From positions 1,860,001 through 1,924,000 of the forward strand of contig SDUX01000008.1 in the NCBI GenBank assembly GCA_008729055.1: 64,000 nucleotides of DNA, in the 5' to 3' direction. The notes under the pieces were generated by a model. That model saw only the letters and a program-made list of their open reading frames with translations. It did not search any database and was not told where the DNA came from. Both the position numbers and the translations under genes were made by a program. This DNA is from Pyropia haitanensis (Eukaryota; Rhodophyta; Bangiophyceae; Bangiales; Bangiaceae). Of this stretch, positions 21,230-33,701 are shown one piece after another (within the stretch, counting starts at the first letter, position 1; the number at the start of each line of letters is the position of its first letter).

Positions 21230-23070
21230 ATGGCGGCCGGCGCCCCCCCCCCTCCCCCCCTCCCCCCGGCGACACGCGGCGGCGGCCACCCTCCCCACCC
21301 CCCCCCGCGCGGCGGCGGCCCCCCCCCCCCCCAGCGCCCCGGCCGTGACACCAGCGACGCCCTCCCCGACGCCGCGGACGTGGTCGTCATCGGCTCGGGC
21401 CTCGGCGGCCTGTGCACCGCCGCCCTCCTCGCCGCGTGCCACCGCCGCACCGTCGTTGTCCTCGAGGCACACACCCACCCGGGCGGCGCCGCACACGCGT
21501 GGCCCCACCGCGGGTACACGTTTGACTCGGGGCCGCACCTCTTCTCTGGCCTCGCCGACGGGCTGTACGCGCCCGCGGCGGGGGGGGGGGCGGCGGCCGG
21601 GGGGGCGCCCCCACCGCCTGGGCCAACCCGCTCCGCGCCGTCCTCGACGCCGTCGGCGCGGTCGTGCCGGTCGTGTCGTACGACGCGTGGGACTTGCACG
21701 TCCCGGAGGGGCGCTTCAACGCGCGCGTCGGCGGCGGCGGCGGTGGCCTCTTTACCGAGCTGATGGACGCCGCCGGCGGGCCGCGCGCGGCCGCCGAGGT
21801 CGCCGCCCTCACCGCCGCGCTGGCGCCGCTCGGCCACCTCGCGACGGCCATCCCGCCCGCGGCGGTGCGGCCGGGCGACGTGGTCGCTTCCGCCCGCGGC
21901 GCGGGCCGCTTCCTCTCCCCCGCGACCGCGGCGGGCCTAGCGGCGCCGTGGAACGCCGCCGCCCTCACCGGCCCGTTTGGGCGGCTCCTCGACGCGCACG
22001 TCACCGACCCGTTTGCGCGGCGCTTCCTCGACCTGGTGTGCTTCCTCCTCGCGGGCGTCCCCGCCGACGGCATCCTCACCGCCGAGGTGGCCTTCCTGTT
22101 TGCCGAGTGGGGGCGCGCCGCCGCGGCGGCCGACGCGGGCGCCGTCGCCGGCGCGCTCGACTTTCCCGTGGGGGGGGCCGCCGCGATCGTGGGCGCCCTC
22201 GTCGGCGCCCTCCGCCGCGGCGGCCACGGGCGGCTCGTCCTCGGCGCCCGCGTCGCGTCGATTACGGTCGAGGGCGGGGTCGCCACGGGGGTGGTCCTCG
22301 CCGACGGCCGGGCCGTCCGCGCGACGAGCGCGGTCGTCTCCAACGCGGCCGCCGACGTGACGGCGGGGCTGCTGTCGACCGACACGCCCGCGGCGGCGGC
22401 GTTCCGTGCCGCCCGCGTCGACGGCTTGGACCCACTGCCGAGCTTCCTGCACCTCCACCTGGGCGTGCCCGCCGTCGACGGCGAGCCGCCGCCGCCGCTC
22501 AACGCGGCGGTCGTCCGCAGCTGGGCCGCCGGCGTGGACGCGCCCCAAAACGTCGCCCTCCTCAGCATTCCGTCGGTGGTGGACGCGGCCGTCGCGCCGC
22601 CCGGCTGCCACGCCGTCCACGCGTACGCGCCCGCGACGGAGCCGTGGGAGACCTGGGCGGGCCTGGACCGCCGCGACCCCGCGTACGCGGCGCTCAAGGC
22701 GGAGCGCTCCGCGTTCCTGTTTGACGCCGTCGAGCGGGTGTGGCCGGGCGCGCCCGCGCGCGCGACGGTGCGGCTTGTTGGCAGCCCGACGACGCACGCG
22801 CGGTACCTGGGGCGGCCGACGGGCAGCTACGGGCCGGCGGTGGTGGCACAGGGCTTGTGGGGTGGCGTCCGCGGCGGCGGCGGCGGCGGCGGCGGCGCGC
22901 TGCCGCTGCCCCTGCCGGGGGGGGGGGGGGTCGACCGGCTGGTGTGCGTCGGCGACTCGGTGTTCCCGGGCATTGGCGTGCCGGCGGTGGCGGCGAGCGG
23001 GTGGATGGGTGCGAACGCGGTGGTGGAGGCGGCCGAGCACCTGGCGCTGCTGGACCGGCTGCAGTGGTGA
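21230..23070 (+). CDS. CRTISO-like FAD oxidoreductase (carotenoid isomerase/phytoene desaturase superfamily)
   Basis: The family uses FAD to isomerise or reduce polyene substrates; plant and cyanobacterial members sit in plastids or thylakoids. The N-terminal FAD motif is DVVVIGSGLGGLCTAALLAA, followed by VVLEAHTHPGGAAHAW and GYTFDSGPHLFSGL. Downstream come NPLRAVLDAVGAVVPVVSYDAW and LHVPEGRF, and near the end VGDSVFPGIGVPAVAASGW. This set resembles the CRTISO-like branch that includes Arabidopsis At1g57770 more than true carotenoid isomerase, so the substrate is uncertain. The two halves are in different frames: the change lies in the G-rich stretch 21,580-21,605 (runs of 11 and 7 G), and one extra G joins them. 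Total length would then be about 613 residues. The start at 21230 is a minimum, because a transit peptide is expected upstream. Confidence 0.8.
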
Positions 23071-24094
23071 CCCACCCGCGGCAGACTCTGGCAGGGGTGA
23101 CCAACCGAGGGAGAGGCGAGTCAGGGCTGAAGGAAAGACAAGAGAGGGCTCGGCCGACAACAGCAAGAAAGAAAACTGGGACCTTCCCCCACCACCCGCT
23201 GCCGCTCCGAGCCGCCTGCCGGCCGCCTTCACCGGCCACCACCCTGCGCGGACCCCCCCCTCCCACCTCCCAACCGCCGCGGTGCGGTGTAGCGTCGGCG
23301 GCCACCGCGGCGGCAGCAGCCGCGACCACGTCGATAGCGCTGTTGTGGACGACGCTCGCGACAGTGGCAGTCCCAGCTGCGACGCCGCCGTAGTCGTGAC
23401 AGCGCTGCTGCTGGCCGCGGCGCAGCGGGAAGCCGCGGCGGTGGCGCGTCAGCAACGCCGCCTCGGCCGCCGCCCTGCTGGCGCTGTCGGTGACACCCGC
23501 GGCGGCCGCTGCGGCACGCCGCCGCCGCGGGGTGGCGGGGCCGGTCGTACGGCAACGCCGCGGCGGGTGGCCGCCACCGCCTGCGGCCGCCGTGGCCGCC
23601 ACGCCCGCGCCACGCCCGCCCGCCGCCGCCACCGCCGCCGTCAATGGCCGCCGCTGAGACCGCCGACACCGGCGACCGGCCGGCCACTGTCGTGGTCGCA
23701 CGGGCTGTCGGCGGTGGCGTCTGGCGGCGCGCGGGCGCGGTCAATGCCGTTCCGGCGGGTCGGTGACGGCGGGGCTGCGTCCCCCCGCGCTACAGAGCAG
23801 CGGGGACAGACCTGTGGCGTGGAGGGGCGGCGGCAGCACCGTTGCGGCGGCCGCTGCCGCCGTCGCCCGCGCGTTTGTGGTCGGTTGTGGGGGAAAGGGC
23901 GGGAGGGACGGCATTGGGCGGATGACGTCTTTTGCCGCGCGGCAGCCACAACCGCCCGCGCTGGTGCACGGCGGCGGTCGTTGGCGGAACGCACGCCCAG
24001 CGGCGAACTCCAGAGTTTTTAGAAGACATTCGTGGGTACCACGGCGTGCTCCCACAATCCCATGCTACCGGCTGTGGCTCGCCCCCCCGCCGCG
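23071..24094. other. Intergenic between convergent genes
   Basis: Two genes converge on this 1-kb stretch. Its translations are Arg/Ala-rich in all frames with no conserved motif, so I see no gene. Confidence 0.5.
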
Positions 24095-25651
24095 TCAGTA
24101 GCTCTTCTCAAACGCGACGAGCTCCCGCTGGAGGGTGGCGAGCAGCCGCACCTTGGTGCGCGGGCTCGCAAACGACTCGAACACCGCGTTGCGCGACAGC
24201 TGCACCATCTCCGAGTACTGGATGTTCGTGTTGGTGACGGCGATCTCGCACTCGTTGGCAATGTCCGTCCGGAACTGCCCCTCGTCGTCGGTGGAGAGGC
24301 TCGTCGGGATGCCCAACCGGAGGAAGAAGAGAAACGGGTGGGAGCTGTAGTTGTTCACCACGCGGAGGAGCTTGTTGGACACGAGCGAGCACACGATGCC
24401 GACTTTGTTCCGCCGCGCATACTCGAGCGCGACCGGGTCCTTGCGCAGCAGCACTCCGTGGCCGACGCGCTCGACGCCCATGATCATCGCGTCGCGGACG
24501 TTGCGGACATCGCCCAGCTCGCCCGAGTGCATCGTGCTCTTGAGCCGGATCTGGCCGGCCTCCCGCGCGGCGCCAATGGGCACGTAGATTCCCTGCGCGT
24601 ACTCGAGCGCGGGGGTGTTCTCCTCATTGGCGAGCAGGTCGATGCCCCGGACGGAGGGCTCCTCCTTGGCTTTGACCAGGGCGACCAGCTCGCGCGCCCA
24701 CTTGCGGTTGGAGCGCGGCGGCTCGATGGTGCGAACAAACGCAAACACAAAGTTGGCAATCATCTTGCCGCCCGTCTCCTTGCGGACGAGCGCCTTGAGC
24801 TCAGCAAACCGGTTGAGCGCCTTCCGGGTGGGCGGGATGACCACCTTTGTGAACTCGACGTACGAGAGGCCCAGGCGGACGGCGCGCTTGGCAAAGTCCA
24901 CGTACGTCTTCTCCTCGACGTACACTTCCTTCGACTCGTCCTGCTCCAGGAGGATGTCCCCAATGCGGAAGAGCGCCTCGAAGCGGGTGAACGGGTGGTC
25001 CTCCGGGCGGCGGGGAAGGAAGAAGAGCTCCTGAATGAACCTCTTTCCCTTTGCGTTGAACTGTTCGTACCGCTGCAGCGGCAGCGCCTTCAGGGCCTCC
25101 ACCTCGCTAGGGTAGAGCGTGGTGAGTTTGCCGTCGTTGGCCTCTTCGATGATGGCACTGCCGTTGACCAGCGGGTTCAGCTCGACCAGCATCTCCTTGA
25201 TGGTCTGAAGGTCCCGCGTGCCGCTCGGGTGGACGTGCAGGATGGCGGCTCGCGGCATGCGCGCACAAAAGTCCTTGACCTTGGCCGGGTTCCCCCGGAT
25301 GGCGTCGAGCTTGATGGGTGACTCTCGCCGCGCCTTGGCCGCTGCCTTGACCTGCTGAACGAAGTGGCGCGCCCTGAGCACATTCAAGTCCCTCGGCGTC
25401 ATGGCGAACGACGGGTTGGTGGCCTTCAGCAGCTTCTCCCACTCATCGCGCTTCATCACGCCATCACGGATGTTGACGCGCTCGGCAAGCACCTTGGCCG
25501 CCTGCCGGTACCGCCAGTGCGCGTGAGCAATCTTGTTGTCGAGCGTCACGCGGCGGGGGCCATAGGTGCGCGTCTGGGCAAGGGCGGGCGAGGCCATCAC
25601 CGCGACGGCCGCGACGATCACCGCCGCGGCGCTGAGGCCAGTGGAGAACAT
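24095..25651 (-). CDS. Secreted adenosine deaminase, ADGF/ADA2-like
   Basis: An intronless CDS of 518 residues. Members of the family hydrolyse adenosine to inosine and ammonia with a zinc ion. The metal and catalytic pattern is present: HVH (139-141), MHSGE (H375, E378), RVGHG (395-399) and STDDEGQF (D455, D456), plus GIDLLANEE upstream. The start at 25651 was chosen because MFSTGLSAAAVIVAAVAVMA..ALAQ is a clear signal peptide with a likely cleavage after Ala-25; the frame upstream (to 25,828) lacks that character. Secretion and a long N-terminal region before the first His-x-His are features of the ADGF/ADA2 branch rather than cytosolic ADA. The first motif is HVHPSG instead of the usual HLHLDG. 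A role in salvaging extracellular adenosine is inferred. Confidence 0.88.
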   Translation of the reverse strand: MFSTGLSAAAVIVAAVAVMASPALAQTRTYGPRRVTLDNKIAHAHWRYRQAAKVLAERVNIRDGVMKRDEWEKLLKATNPSFAMTPRDLNVLRARHFVQQVKAAAKARRESPIKLDAIRGNPAKVKDFCARMPRAAILHVHPSGTRDLQTIKEMLVELNPLVNGSAIIEEANDGKLTTLYPSEVEALKALPLQRYEQFNAKGKRFIQELFFLPRRPEDHPFTRFEALFRIGDILLEQDESKEVYVEEKTYVDFAKRAVRLGLSYVEFTKVVIPPTRKALNRFAELKALVRKETGGKMIANFVFAFVRTIEPPRSNRKWARELVALVKAKEEPSVRGIDLLANEENTPALEYAQGIYVPIGAAREAGQIRLKSTMHSGELGDVRNVRDAMIMGVERVGHGVLLRKDPVALEYARRNKVGIVCSLVSNKLLRVVNNYSSHPFLFFLRLGIPTSLSTDDEGQFRTDIANECEIAVTNTNIQYSEMVQLSRNAVFESFASPRTKVRLLATLQRELVAFEKSY

Positions 25652-28600
25652 GGCGGGGGCGTGGGGCCACGAGTGGCAACGCGCGGTCGGGCGTGGACAC
25701 GCGGACCACTGACCAGACCGCTGGCCCCGCCCGAGAGCTGTATCCTCACCAAGCCGCCGACCCACCCAAGAGCGGAGGTCCGACGACGACGTCGCCGCGT
25801 TGAGGACTGCGGAAACCTCTGCCTGCAACGCCCCACACGAGCTGTGCCCTTTAGTAGCGACACCGGCGGTCCCCCGAGGGCTACCCCAGCTCGCACCACG
25901 GCGGCGGCCCCTCGAAAGCCTGTGTCGCCACCAGCGCGGTGACGGTGGCCCGCGCCATAGCTACGTCTGCACTTCCCGTGGCTCCTCGCGTCGCAGAGGC
26001 CGTCGCCATCGCTTTCCCGGTGCCGCCGGTCCTCTGCGGCGTACCGATCTGCCCCATCGCCCGGCGTGACTTCTCTCGTGATCCCTGCGCGGATCTTCAC
26101 GAACAAACTACGTACAAATTTACAGCGTGTCTTCCCCGTCGTCGTCGCACCGGCTTGGAGTGGGAGGGGAACCGTGGATCGTTCCTAGCTGGAAGAAACG
26201 TCGTGTGAGCCAATCGCGTGATCGGAAGCAGAGGACTAGCCAATGGTGTGTGGTTCTGCTCATGTCCTGTTTCGCTGGCCATCTTTCATATTGTGCAAGT
26301 TACGAATATACATCGACACGTTGTGCCCAGGGGAGACAGTACCAGTCTATATTTTCTGGTTGGACTGAACTGCAAAGCAGACCCTGCTCCGCCCTGTGCT
26401 GCTTGAGTGGCAGAGCAGTTCCCCCGTCGGCCGTGCCAACACCGCAGTCGGCCCTGTCCAACGGAAGCTCCACCGTAGTGAATACCAGATCATGGTCACG
26501 AGCAGGTACCGTGGCCCAATCATGTCGGGCACACGTACCAAGAACCCTGCCCCCCTGCGCGCGCCGCAAACCCGGCGCATGCCCCTTCCGCGTTGGTCAC
26601 CCCCGGCCGACCCCCACCCGCCCAGCCTTTGTTTGAGGTTCGAGATACGGGGGGAGGTAGCTGTGCCTGACTCTCACTCAGCTGGTCCGGCGGAGATTTC
26701 TGATGCGTACGACGGACAGGTCCAAGCATGGCGCCGATACCTCGCCCAATGACTTGTCTGACCCCTCCGCGTCTTCCCTCTCCTTTCCGCTGGGCATGAG
26801 GAGCGCCAATGTTCCTACCTACAGTAGTTTGATTGTCTTGGGTGCCGTCGACCTCACAAGCCGACAGGAGCCGAGGCAGCGATCGATCCGACATCAGCTA
26901 CGTGCGTCGCAGATGCTCCGGGCCCCCAGGTGACCCAACCAGCGGACGAAAGCAAGAGAGCAGGCAACAGCGGGCACCGGGTGCTGAGAGCCGGCGGTCG
27001 CGGAGGGAGAACCCCCAGGTTCCGGCGGGGAGTGGTGGCGGCGCCCGTGATCCAGCGAGGGAGGGACGCTTCGGCAGCGGTCCTACCGAAAGATCCCTCG
27101 AGGAGCCCCGAAAGGCGGCGTGGCATCCGGAAGGAAGCGGTGCCGTGGGCCGTACGCCCTCGCCGCGTGACGCCGCCGCCTCGTGGGCGGCCATCAACGG
27201 GCGGGTCCCCCGCGGCGACCCCTGCAGTCGCCGCCGGCACCACAAGCGGCAGCCGAGCGGCCGCCGCTTGAAGGGGTGGCCGCCACGTCGACAAGAGAGC
27301 GTGGCGCGAGAAGCGCCGGCTCGTGGCGGCGCGCACAGTTCCAGCGGCGCAGTGCCAGCTCAACCGTTTGAAAACTTTCTTGCTCTTCCGTTGCTTGGCC
27401 CGGCCCGCAAGCGGTTGTCGACGTCTGTTTTGACACGGTGAGCCCTGCTTAATCCCAAACTTTGTAGTCCTTAATCGGTCCATCAACGGAGTGCATCTCA
27501 TACAGAGAGAAGCGCCTGGAGCTGAGCTGTCAGGGCGTACAAATTCACTCATGACGACAGACCGAAACGCTTCACTGTCGGGCCCCATGCAATCAGCGTC
27601 GTGGAAGGTTTCCAATGACCGCAAGGTGGCTTGCGGTTCTCCGCAGAATACCTCGCGGAATCGCTTCTGCATGGGCCGTTGCGGCAGAAGTCTCCCGCAC
27701 TCGGCACCTGATGCCAGAAGGAAGGAGAATGTCTGTTCAAGTAAAGAGGTGCCAGATCGGCCTTCCCGAAGTCTCTGAGGCCAGATCCAGAGTTGGTCGA
27801 CAAATAGTGTCTAGTCATCAATCGGCAGACACGTGCTGTACAGTCGATTGGGGGGTCTGCCTCCGCCCGCGATCGGAGCATACAAGAGAAGTGCCGCCTT
27901 TGTCCCGCCACCGTAGTCCGCCACTCCGCCCTCATCACCTGCCTCTCAGTGCAAAAGCAAGCCCGCGTCCACAATCGCGTCGGCCGTCTGGCTCAGCGCC
28001 AAGCACTCCCCTACAAACTCTCCCTGTGCTCGGTTCTCTCCTCTGCGTGGTCCTTCCCTGCCTGTCTTGTCCAGAAGAGAAGGTCACGTACGGTCCAACA
28101 CACGCTCAGATAGTGTCAAGTATTCCTGCTGCCGGGACTGGATGTGGGGGGCGCGACGCAGCCCGCCGTTGGCGGGAGTGGCCCGGGAGCTAGGGGGGGC
28201 AACCGGACGTGGGTGGCAGGGGCGGTCAGGTGGGCGCCGAAGGGGCGGCCGAGGGGGCTAGGGGCGGCCAGACAGGGTCTGGACTGGCCGGCCGATGCGG
28301 CCGGTGGCCTTGAGCGGACGGATGGGCAAGGCAGGGGGGCGGAGGGCGGCGACGGCGTGCTGCCGGGTGGTCGGCGGCGCGGCCAGGCCGGCCAAACCGG
28401 GTGGCGCGTCGGACGGGGCGGCGGTCTTGCACCGGCGAGAGAGTGGCGGCGAGGGGCGGTCCGCGGCGCCAGCAGACGGCGCGCCGCCCGCGGGTCGTGT
28501 GCCTCGGCAGAGCGGAACAGGGACGACGGCACTGGATTGGCGACCGGGGGTGCACGACCGAGCCGGGGGGGGAGCCGCCGCGCCGCCGCGGCGAGGGCCC

Positions 28601-29545
28601 CGACGGCGTGCCCGCAACGGGGAGTCGCTCGGAGCGACTCGCCGCGCGGTGGGCTGACTGGCTGGAAGCCGCCCCACGGGTCCCGTCGGTGGCAGACCAT
28701 GGCGCGGCGGTGGCGGCGGCGGGACGGGGGAGGGGGCGGCCGCGGCGGCCGCACCGGCTGCCGCCGCCGCCGCCGCCGCCGCCGCCACCGGAGAAGGGTG
28801 CGGCGGCGGCACGCGGCGCGGCCGGCGGCGGCCGCCCGTTCTCCTGCGCAGCCTACCCGTCCCGCACCAGGCCACGGCGGCAACGGCGGCAATGGCAGCG
28901 GCGGCGGCGGCGGCGGCGGGCCGCGGCGGCAGCCGGCGCACGATGCATCGTGGCGACGCGGCGTCGTCGCGGTGCGGTTGCCGCTGCTGTACGGCGGCGG
29001 CGGTGGCCGGTGTGGACGCTGTCGGGTGGGGGGACGCCATGGGGTGGGCGCGGGTGCGGCCGCGCGACCGCGGCAACGGGCGCCGCGGCGGCGGCGGCGG
29101 CGGCGGCGGCAGCCTCCCCGCGTCCGTGGCCAGCCAGCAGCGGCGGCGCCACCGCCACGAGGGAGGGGGGGAGGAGGGGTGCGGTAGCCGCGGCAGACGT
29201 GCTGGGGACCACCGCCACGGCGGACCAGCGGCGGCGCCGGGCGGCGGGGATGAAAAAAGAAGAAAAAAAAAAGACGGACGGGCTGCGCCGCCCCCACAGG
29301 ACGAGACAAAAAAAAAAAAAAAGCTAGGACTGCCGCCGGCCGCCACCCGCCAGGCCCGCCGCGTGCCGCCGGCCGCGGCCACACCCACACCCCAGCGCGG
29401 GCCAGCCGCCCACCACCCACACCCCGCCGCCATCCCCCCCCACCCCCCCCCCCCCCACCCTCGTCCACCCCTCCACCCCTCCTCCACCGACCAAACCCAT
29501 CAACGCCCATCGCCTTCACAACCCCCCCCCCCCCGCCCGTCCAGT
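25652..29545. other. Intergenic region, about 3.9 kb
   Basis: From 25,650 to 28,100 the DNA is of mixed composition and holds only short ORFs without GC3 bias. The longest, 26,854-27,672 on the minus strand, looks chance. From 28,140 to 29,545 it becomes GC-rich low complexity with Arg/Ala/Pro noise in every frame, plus A runs near 29,265 and 29,309. I see no supported gene or mobile element. Confidence 0.5.
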
Positions 29546-29894
29546 TCATACCCGCGACGAGCGGAGCGTATCGCCCGAGGTGTCGACGTCCCCCCCCCCC
29601 CCCCCCCCCCCCCGGCGGCCGTCCTTGCCCGCCCGCAGCTGCCGCAGCCGCCGGCCAAGGCCGCCGCCGAGGCCGCGGCTGCCGCCGGCGCCGCTGCGCC
29701 GCGGCTGCGCGGGCGCCACCGCCGACAGGGGCGCCTTGCGGTGCGCCGCCGCCGCCGCCGCGGCGGTGCCACCGCGCGGCCGGCCCGCCGCGGCCGCCAC
29801 CCCCGACGCGCCCGCAACGGCCGCCGCCGCCGCCGCGGTCGCCGCCGCCGCGCCGCGGTCGGCCGCCCCGCCGCGGCCGCCCGCCGACGCCGCG

Positions 29895-29931
<37 letters not shown>

Positions 29932-32900
29932 ACCGCGACGACGTGGTGGACAGCGACGCCGGCACCCGCGCCGCCGCCGGCCGCCCCGCCCGCGCGGCGG
30001 CCGCCGCGGCAATCGCCGCGGCGGTGCCGTCGCCCGCCGTCGATGAGCCCGTCGACGAGCGCTCGAGCGTCGCCGCCGACAGCGCCGAGCGGAGGCCCGC
30101 CACCTGCGCTTCCAGCGCCGTCGCGCGGGCGGTGGCGGTGGCCGTTGCGCGGCGGGCCACGACCAGCTGCGCCGTCAGTACCGGGTCTTCGGCGGCGGCG
30201 GCGGCGGCGGCAGCGGCGGCCGCCGCGGCGCCGGCGGCGGTGCCGTCCGCAGCGGCCGGGGTGGCCCACGGCAGCGCCGTCGACGACGCGGCCGCCGGCG
30301 GCGGCGACGATGGCGTCGCGGCTGCCGCGACGCCGCCAGTCGCGCCCGCCGCAATCGCCGCGGCGCGGACGCCGCCCGCGCCCGCCGCGGCGGCGGCGGC
30401 GGCGCCCGCGCCGGCGCGCACCAGCGCCGCGTGGCTCGTCGTGGCCGCCGCGTGGCTCAGCGCCGCGGCGTGGAGGGCGCGCAGCGCCGGGCTCGCCACC
30501 GCCTCCACGTCCCGCGCCAGCCGCGCCACGACCGCCGCCGCCGAGCCGCCGCGCGTCGCCGACGCGGCAATGGCGGTGAGGAGCAGCGCGAGGCAGCGGC
30601 CGAGCTCCTTGATCGCCCGCTCCTCCATCGGCGGCGCCTGCACCGCCGCCGCCGACAGCGCAATCGTGCGCGGGCTGGCCGCCGCGGGCGTGCCGGCGCC
30701 CGACAGGGACGAGGCGGCCACCTCCTCCTCTTCCACAGACACGCCCTCGTACCAGCGGCGGATCGTGCCGGGCGCGGCCGTCACCGCCGCGAGCACCGTC
30801 TCCACCGCCGCCTCGTCCATGTCGCTCGTCGTCGTGGGGGGGGGGCGCCGCCCCGCGTCGCCGCCACCGCCGCCACCGCCGACGCCGCCGCCACGCCCGC
30901 CCGCCGCCGCCACCGCCGTTGGCGACGACGGCCGGTGGCCGCTGATCGTCGCGCGCGGCCGGTCGGCCGTGACGCGGTCCGCGGCGCGGTCGGCGGCGCG
31001 GTCGGCGGCGCGGTCGGCGCTGCGCGCGGGCGACGGCGGCAGGTCCTCCACGTCGGGCGACGGGGACAGGCCCGTCGCGGGCGTCCCGTCACGGCCGCCG
31101 CTGCCACCGCCGCCGCCGGCCGTCCCCCCCCGCGCGGGTGACGACGACGGCGTGGTAGCGTCGCGAGACGGAGACCCCCCGTTGGCCTCGGCCGACCCGC
31201 CCGCCTGGACGCGGCGGTGCGCCTCCATCGCCGCCCGCGCGCGCTCCAACACCAGCGACCGCACCCGGTCAATCGACGCAACGTTGGCGGCGGCCGACGC
31301 GGCCGCCGCGGCCGCCGCGGAATCCGCACCGACCATGGCGGGGGGGGGGGCGAGCGGTGGTGCCGGCGCCGCGGCCGCGGCGTGGCCGGCACCGCCACCA
31401 CCAGCCGGCGTCGCCGCCACCGCGGCCGGCGCCGGCAGGCCCGCCACCGGTGGCGCCGGCGTGACGGCCATGGCCGCCGACGCCGCCGCCGCCGCCGCCA
31501 CCGGCGCGCCCTCCCCGTCGGCCGCGTCGAGGCGGTGGCGCTGCTCGTCGAGCACCTCCAACACCCACGCCAGCCGCTCGGCGCCCTCCACATACGGCGG
31601 CGGCAGCGGCGGCGGCGGCGGCACGAGCGTCCACGCGTCGGGCGGCTTGCCGCCCTGCCGCGCCATCACCGCCGCCTGCGCCGCGGCGCGCACGCCCGCC
31701 ACCTTGATGTACGCGGCGGTGGCGTAGCGCCGAAAGCCCGACCAGTTGGCCGCGGCGCTGACGTACGCGTCCAGATCCGCGACGCCCGCGCCGCGGCCCG
31801 CGTCATAGTCGTGGGCGATCGCGGCGCCGACGGCGGCGCCCATGCGGGCCTCACGCTGGATGAGCACCGCAAACGGCACCGCGTCGGGCACCGAGCCGGC
31901 GCCACCATTGGCCGTCGACGCGGCGTACGCGGCGGCCGCCGCCTTGGCCACCTCCATCGCGTCGGGCTCGACGTCGCCGCCACTGCCGCCACCGCCGCCC
32001 CCACTGCCGCTGCCGCCGCTGCCGCCGCTGCCGCCGCTGCCGCCGCTGCCGCCGCTGCTGCTGCCGCCACTGCTGCTGATGCTGGCCGTCGAGGCGGCGC
32101 GGCCAGCGGCGGCCGCCTCGGCATCCCAGCCATTGGCCGTGGCCGCGCCGGCCGCCGACGCGCGAGGCGCGCCCGCGCCCGCGCCCGCACCCGCCGCCGC
32201 CGCCGACGCCGCCGCCGCCGCCGCCTGCGCGCGGACGCGGGCATAGGCCCCCTCTGCCGCCGCCGTTGCTGACGCGGCCACCTTGGCAGGGTCAAAGTCG
32301 GGAGGGAAGAGCGGCGCGCCGTGTGCGTCCACCCCGCCCGCCTGGGCGGCAGCCGCCGCGGCGGCGGCGGCACGCGGCGGCACCGCCTCGACGCGCGCCG
32401 GCGGCGCGTCAGAGCCCGACGTGCCGGTGCGACCAGCGTTGGCGGCGGTGGCGCCGCCATTGGCGGCCGCCTCCTCCTCAAAGTGCGCCGGCCACAGCAC
32501 CTCCTGCGCGAGCATCGGCCCCCCCCCATCCTCGTAATAAAACGGGTAGCAGCGCGGGCTGATGCGGCCGACCGCGGCGGCCGCCTCGACCGCCGCCGAG
32601 TAGTGGATGGCCTCCCAGGCGCCGCCCCCCTCGGCGCTTCGCATGTACGCGTGGACCCAGGCGGCCCAGTCCGCGTGGAGGTCCCCCCCGCAGGGCGGGT
32701 CGACCGGCAGGCCCCGCCGCGCCTGCAGGTACCGCCGCGCCTCACACACCAGCTGCCGCTCGTCGGGGCGCGAAAAGAGCTCCCCCTGCAGCGCCCGCCG
32801 CGCCGTGCCCGCCGCGACCAGCCGCTTGACGTGGTACGCGACACCCTCACACAAGTCCCGCACGCGCACGTTGGCGTTGGCCGCGTCCGTGCGGAGGCGC

Positions 32901-33656
32901 TCGGCTTCGAGCGCGGCGGTCATGGCCGCCCGGTGGCGCTCGTGGCCGAGCTCCAGCGCCGCCCCCACGTGCGCGCGCGTGTGGTAGACGTGCTCCCGCA
33001 CGCGCGTGTCGCACGCGATCGCCGCGAGCGCCGACCGCGCAATGTCGCGGCCGGCGCGGCGGGTGCCGACGGCGGCGGTGAGGACGGCGGTGACGGCGGC
33101 GAGGGCGCCGACAAACTCGTCGCCAACGTGCGACGCGTCGGGCCGGCGGCCGCCCCGCTGCTGCCACCGCCGCCGCCAGAGGCGCGAAAAGAGCCGGTCC
33201 CGCTCCTCCCGCCGCTGCTCGGCCGTCACGTCGGGCCGGGCGTGGCCGTCGGCGGCGTCGGCCTCGGCGAGCTCGTCATTGTCCTCCCCCGCGGGCGCGT
33301 CGTGGTCGTAAAACCGGTCAAACTCGTGGTGCTGCCCGTGCGGCGCATAGTCCACCGCGTCGTTCCCGCCATACGGCATGCCCGGCGGGCGCGTCGACAC
33401 GCCCGGCACGCCACGGACGAGTACCAGCTCGGCCATCTCCCGCAGCACCTGCTGCGTCGTCGCGCCGCCGCGCTCGTCGAGCGCGCGGCCGCCCTGCCAG
33501 ACCGGCCGCTGGCGCGGCCCGCGCGTCCGCTCCGTCACGTCCGCCTCGTCATCCACAAACGAGTCGTCGTCCGCGTCGCCATACACGGGCAGCGGCGAGT
33601 CGGCCGCCAGCCGCACGTGCGGGCGGCCGCCGCCGCAGGGCGCCGCCGCGCCCGCG

Positions 33657-33701
<45 letters not shown>

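Noticed and set aside
26854..27672. Minus-strand ORF of 272 residues
   Set aside because: It lacks the GC-ending codon bias of real genes here, has no motif I recognise, and sits in an otherwise gene-free stretch. A degraded element remains possible.
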